A stretch of DNA of 16,922 nt from CAYUVF01 sp964448045. GTDB lineage: Bacteria; Bacteroidota; Rhodothermia; Rhodothermales; Salinibacteraceae. A model generated the notes under the pieces. The model saw only the letters and a list, made by a program, of their open reading frames with translations, made no database searches and had not been told where the DNA came from. Where the stretch lies: NCBI GenBank assembly GCA_964448045.1, contig CAYUVF010000070.1:1-16922 (forward strand), read 5' to 3'. A program made the position numbers and the translations under genes. Of the stretch, positions 15,101-16,922 are shown piece after piece. Numbering within the stretch: the first letter of the stretch is position 1; each line of letters opens with the position of its first letter.

Positions 15101-15195
15101 TGCGCCGCCGCGCCGAGCAGATGCAGGCTGATCTCACGCTGGCGAGCCAACCCGCACACGGCACGACCCTGCGGCTCGTGGTGCCGATCACGTGA
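12193..15195 (+). CDS. Two-propeller (Reg_prop/Y_Y_Y) sensor histidine kinase
   Basis: The 1000-residue protein starts with a signal peptide or anchor (1 to about 25). A periplasmic part from about 50 to 646 holds roughly 14 repeats of the Reg_prop type (W-x-G-T-x-x-G-L-x-R-x-D; for example W57 and W589), enough for two seven-bladed propellers. A Y_Y_Y domain (about 680-765, with NQYAYRLDGFEDGW) and one transmembrane helix (771-790) follow. The cytoplasmic part is a HisKA_3-type dimerisation domain with phospho-acceptor H810 (ASDLHDDVASQLA) and a HATPase domain with N923 (KEALHNIVRHA), DDGIGFD (950-956) and GLSNMRRRAEQM. Hybrid two-component sensors of Bacteroides share the sensor half, but this one lacks a fused receiver and AraC domain. 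Its partner is instead the separate regulator gene 126 bases downstream. The ligand is unknown; polysaccharide fragments are usual for related sensors. Confidence 0.93.
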   Translation: MNAPIIRGLLVVMLGMGASVRAQAQSQPAASLHFERLDGLSHNTVFTVLQDQQGFLWIGTADGLNRYDGYDVRAYRHLPADSTSLVNNIVQALAEAPHGDLWVGTASGLDRLDRTTGRFVHYDLTPDSSDAAKSIARVVVDGAGRLWISTYGDARLYRFNPASGTFERYGLGAPSGTAGTIEVGPEGRIWAIGSAAFTSPAPDALYRYDAARDDFEPVTLLRGGPLHTGPSGTMWIGGPQSDSLDVAGAPAQRIRASIPWGAARNELHEGRDGTLWIGTGRGLYRFDPSTGALQHHLIDTTGTAGLSNYVWALHEDRAGILWVGTRSGLYRYDPHRKPFAHWGPDEDVLRAAGQSAVMALREAEDGALWVGTLGGGLVRLRREGSRYRPTGTEYTLPSDHVWVLHEDRRGQIWVGTAAGSCVLDPPGPRCAPDAQGADPDPVYTIAEGPDGALWRGGTALHRRDPLSGWEHVPLPIEYGTDFSTIQALHAGPSGHLWIGMEGGGLARYDVATGTLTEHPHAASDRERNGLSQTVWTIHENASEVLWLGTDTGLVRLDPSTGSVAHYFDADRLPGSIVYSILEDERGRLWLGTNQGLVRFDPDRETFRHYDASDGLRNTEFNRRAALRGTQGRFFFGGLRGITAFDPAAIRDNPYVPPVVITQMTKVSRSESVVLNPSGRTHVVLDYRDRVFTFTFAALNFTHPEKNQYAYRLDGFEDGWVEAGTRRTVRYTNVPPGEYVFRVKGANNDGVWNEEGASIRVTITPPFWQTGWFRVLMGALLVGAVVLAYRLRVRHLLAMERLRLRIASDLHDDVASQLASVAISSDVLRATADLTEDEHAELREMGRLVRVTTETLRDIVWFVDPEHDQPEALLWKMKNEASALLSGMAYTFEHPEPERLAALEQLDVRTRRNLFLIYKEALHNIVRHARAETVQITLRPQTDRFELTITDDGIGFDPEAEDAAGQGLSNMRRRAEQMQADLTLASQPAHGTTLRLVVPIT

Positions 15196-15205
15196 GGGGT
15201 GCTGG

Positions 15206-15233
15206 ACAGTGCATGCAGTACAGTGTATGCGGT
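15206..15233. repeat. Near-perfect tandem 14-bp repeat between kinase and regulator genes
   Basis: ACAGTGCATGCAGT (15206-15219) is followed directly by ACAGTGTATGCGGT (15220-15233), with 12 of 14 bases identical. The first copy contains the palindrome TGCATGCA. It begins 10 bases after the kinase stop and lies about 90-115 bases before the regulator start, a fitting place for an autoregulatory site. Confidence 0.5.
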
Positions 15234-15321
15234 GGTGTATAACGAGAATTCGCTATGGCGGCTTTCCGTGAGAGGTTGTACCCTATCCTCTGGAGCTACT
15301 GCTCATGCAACCGATGCTACC

Positions 15322-15987
15322 ATGCTTGCTGACGTCTCGTCGTCCGACGGTCCGCCCATCAGCGTGTGGATCGTCGAGGATGATCCCCACTTCCGGACGG
15401 CCATCGTGAAGCTCCTTGCGGCGGCGGAGGGGGTCGCGCAGCCGCAGGCCTTCGAAACCTGCGAGGCTGCGCTGGAGCAGGGCGAGCAGGCGGATGCGCC
15501 CGAGGCGATACTGCTCGACATCGAGCTGCCCGGCATGAGCGGCATCGAGGGCATTCGTCGCTTCAAGGCGCTCTCGCCCACGACCCACATCGTCATGCTG
15601 ACGGTCCACGAGGACAACGACAAAATCTTCGAGGCCATCTGCGCGGGGGCGTCGGGGTATCTGTTGAAGCCTTCGTCGGGGGAGCAGATCGTCGAAGCGG
15701 TGCGGGCGGCCCGTCATGGCGGCGCCCCCATCAACCCGCAGATCGCCAGCAAGGTGCTGGGCATGTTTGCCGATCTGGCCGTACCGCAAGGCGACTACGA
15801 CCTGACCGACCGTGAGCGCGAGGTGCTCGAAGAGCTTGTCGCAGGCAAGACGACCAAGCGCATTGCCAGCGACCTGGCCATTAGCTACCACACCGTCGAC
15901 ATGCATATCCGCAACATCTACACGAAGCTGCATGTCCACTCCCGCAGTGGCGCTGTGGCCAAGGCGCTGAAGGAGCGGTTGATTTGA
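15322..15987 (+). CDS. NarL/LuxR-family response regulator, partner of the upstream kinase
   Basis: The 221-residue product has an N-terminal receiver domain (about 13-130) with acidic pair D20/D21 (VEDD), phospho-acceptor D66 (LLDIELPGMSG), T94 (MLTVHED) and K116 (LLKPSS). After a linker, a LuxR-type helix-turn-helix (about 158-219, LTDREREVLEELVAGKTTKRIA and TVDMHIRNIYTKL) follows. HisKA_3 kinases typically signal to this regulator class, so pairing with the gene upstream is well supported. The start is taken at ATG 15322. An in-frame extension back to 15199 is poorly composed and covers the tandem repeat at 15206-15233. No ribosome binding site is clear. Its targets are unknown; the repeats around it and the surface protein gene downstream are candidates. 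Confidence 0.93.
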   Translation: MLADVSSSDGPPISVWIVEDDPHFRTAIVKLLAAAEGVAQPQAFETCEAALEQGEQADAPEAILLDIELPGMSGIEGIRRFKALSPTTHIVMLTVHEDNDKIFEAICAGASGYLLKPSSGEQIVEAVRAARHGGAPINPQIASKVLGMFADLAVPQGDYDLTDREREVLEELVAGKTTKRIASDLAISYHTVDMHIRNIYTKLHVHSRSGAVAKALKERLI

Positions 15988-15991
15988 GCGG

Positions 15992-16019
15992 GCGTGATGC
16001 GTATTGCGTGAAGCGTGAG
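15992..16019 (+). repeat. Four consecutive 7-bp repeats just after the regulator gene
   Basis: Units GCGTGAT, GCGTATT, GCGTGAA and GCGTGAG follow one another without gaps, starting 4 bases after the regulator stop. All share GCGT and three share GCGTGA. The 7-bp period is the heptamer size used by some NarL-family regulators, though the sequence differs from the NarL heptamer. They lie about 127-154 bases upstream of the next gene's ATG. Confidence 0.5.
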
Positions 16020-16060
16020 GGTGCCGACCATCACACGTTCCACCTTCCATACCGCCTAAA

Positions 16061-16078
16061 ATAACGAATATTCGTTAT
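16061..16078. promoter_or_regulatory. Perfect 18-bp palindrome upstream of the SdrD_B protein gene
   Basis: ATAACGAATATTCGTTAT reads the same on both strands and lies 67 bases before ATG 16146 in the most AT-rich part of this spacer. Length and symmetry are typical of an operator for a dimeric regulator. Half-sites CGAAT/ATTCG also occur at 3196-3206. Which protein binds is unknown. It is not followed by a T run, so terminator function is unlikely. Confidence 0.5.
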
Positions 16079-16145
16079 ATCATCCGTTAAACGCGAGAGA
16101 TAGTTTAGCAGCTGTGGCTCCTTTTTATCGACTTCCCACGCTGCC

Positions 16146-16922
16146 ATGCTACGTCGACTCGCGTTCAGCCTTGCCGTCCTGTTGGCGCTGATGGGTGGCG
16201 TTCGCAGTACCAACGCACAGGAAGCGCCGGCGCCCCGCATCGAATTGCCGGATGCGATGGCAGAACCCACCGCAGGGCAAAAGGCCGCAGCTAACCAAAC
16301 ATGCACCGAGGAGCCGCTGGAGCCGGGGATCCGGTTCGGGTTTGGCGGCAACGTGACGAACACGGGTACCGAGGAAAGCACGGGGGTAGAAGTAACGTAC
16401 ACGATGGATGGCGTGGCCGAGTTTGTGACCGGAACCGAAAACGCCGAAAAGGGCACATGGAGCACCGTCACCGCCCAACAGCTCGTCCTGAACATTGCCG
16501 TGATTGCGCCCGGCGACGTTGTCGAGGTCACGTTCGATGTCCAGTCGCTGGGCGAAGGAACCGCCACGTACACGTTGCAGGGGATCAACGATTCCGGCAC
16601 GTTCGCCCAGTTTACTTGCGACTTCATCTTCGGGCAGCCCTCTTCGGCCGGGCTCTCCGGCCTCAAGTGGAACGACGCCAACGGCAACGGCCAGTTCGAT
16701 GACGGCGAAGAAGGCCTCTCCGGCTGGACCCTCGAACTCAACACCGGCCAGACCACCACGACCGACGCGAATGGCGCCTACTCATTCCCCGACCTGGAAC
16801 CCGGCGAATACACCGTCAGCGAGGCGCAGCAGGACGGGTGGATGAAGACGTTTCCCTCTGGAGGAAGCCATACGGTGACGCTGGAGAGTGGCGACTTCGC
16901 CGAAGGGCTCAACTTCGGAAAT
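16146..16922 (+). CDS. Secreted SdrD_B-domain surface protein, N-terminal part, open at the right edge
   Basis: The frame from ATG 16146 stays open through the last base (259 codons). A signal peptide (1 to about 24, MLRRLAFSLAVLLALMGG...TNA) is followed by a beta-rich region of unknown family (about 50-165) with two cysteines, C53 and C158, that may form a disulphide. An SdrD_B (Cna_B-like) domain starts at about residue 169. It has GLSGLKWND, the calcium-loop motif DANGNGQFDDGEEG (177-190), YSFPDLEPGEYTVSEA and a closing GLNFGN, the usual repeat end. Such domains form stalk or adhesin repeats on the cell surface, so more repeats and a C-terminal sorting signal probably follow outside the window. 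No ribosome binding site is clear before the start. The gene lies directly after the two-component pair, with an operator-like palindrome in the spacer. Confidence 0.88.
   Translation, partial: MLRRLAFSLAVLLALMGGVRSTNAQEAPAPRIELPDAMAEPTAGQKAAANQTCTEEPLEPGIRFGFGGNVTNTGTEESTGVEVTYTMDGVAEFVTGTENAEKGTWSTVTAQQLVLNIAVIAPGDVVEVTFDVQSLGEGTATYTLQGINDSGTFAQFTCDFIFGQPSSAGLSGLKWNDANGNGQFDDGEEGLSGWTLELNTGQTTTTDANGAYSFPDLEPGEYTVSEAQQDGWMKTFPSGGSHTVTLESGDFAEGLNFGN

Overview
The window looks like chromosomal DNA from a high-GC, aerobic, Gram-negative member of the Bacteroidota or Rhodothermota lineage (Salinibacter/Rhodothermus-like). This is inferred from gene content, not from a marker gene: a TonB-dependent receptor, a giant two-propeller sensor kinase of the Reg_prop/Y_Y_Y type common in that lineage, a secreted SdrD_B-repeat protein, UPF0014-type transport genes, and mostly weak Shine-Dalgarno sequences with a few strong exceptions. 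Nothing identifies a plasmid, prophage, insertion sequence, CRISPR array or stable RNA gene.

Layout. Positions 1-57 hold the last codons of a gene entering from the left, followed by about 700 bases without a convincing gene. nadC and nadA (766-2814, +) form a de novo NAD biosynthesis pair without nadB. A small membrane protein with a strong ribosome binding site lies on the minus strand (2855-3091). Positions 3092-4292 are mostly non-coding but structured. They contain a possible 76-codon minus-strand gene (3428-3658) that sits between two hairpins, each followed by a T run on the minus strand.

A membrane-anchored endonuclease/exonuclease/phosphatase protein (4306-5364, +) converges with a DUF2306 membrane protein (5396-5905, -). 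A FetA/FetB-type ABC transporter pair follows on the minus strand (5997-7507). A 64-residue zinc-ribbon protein (7728-7922, +) with a textbook terminator comes next. Then comes a TonB-dependent receptor (8266-10200, +) that carries the CxxxM and HxM copper-site motifs known from OprC, so it is probably a copper importer. An HtrA/Deg-type periplasmic protease (10463-11908, -) converges with it.

The right third is a signalling module. It has a 1000-residue sensor histidine kinase with about 14 periplasmic propeller blades (12193-15195), a NarL/LuxR-type response regulator (15322-15987), and the start of a secreted SdrD_B-domain protein that runs off the right edge (16146-16922). The spacers between these three genes carry a near-tandem 14-bp repeat, four consecutive 7-bp repeats and a perfect 18-bp palindrome. 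These are candidate regulator binding sites. They suggest, without proving, that the two-component pair controls itself and the surface protein gene.

I did not find a clearly new multi-gene system. The least explained parts are the hairpin-bounded minus-strand unit at 3270-3731 and the repeat-rich spacers of the signalling module.
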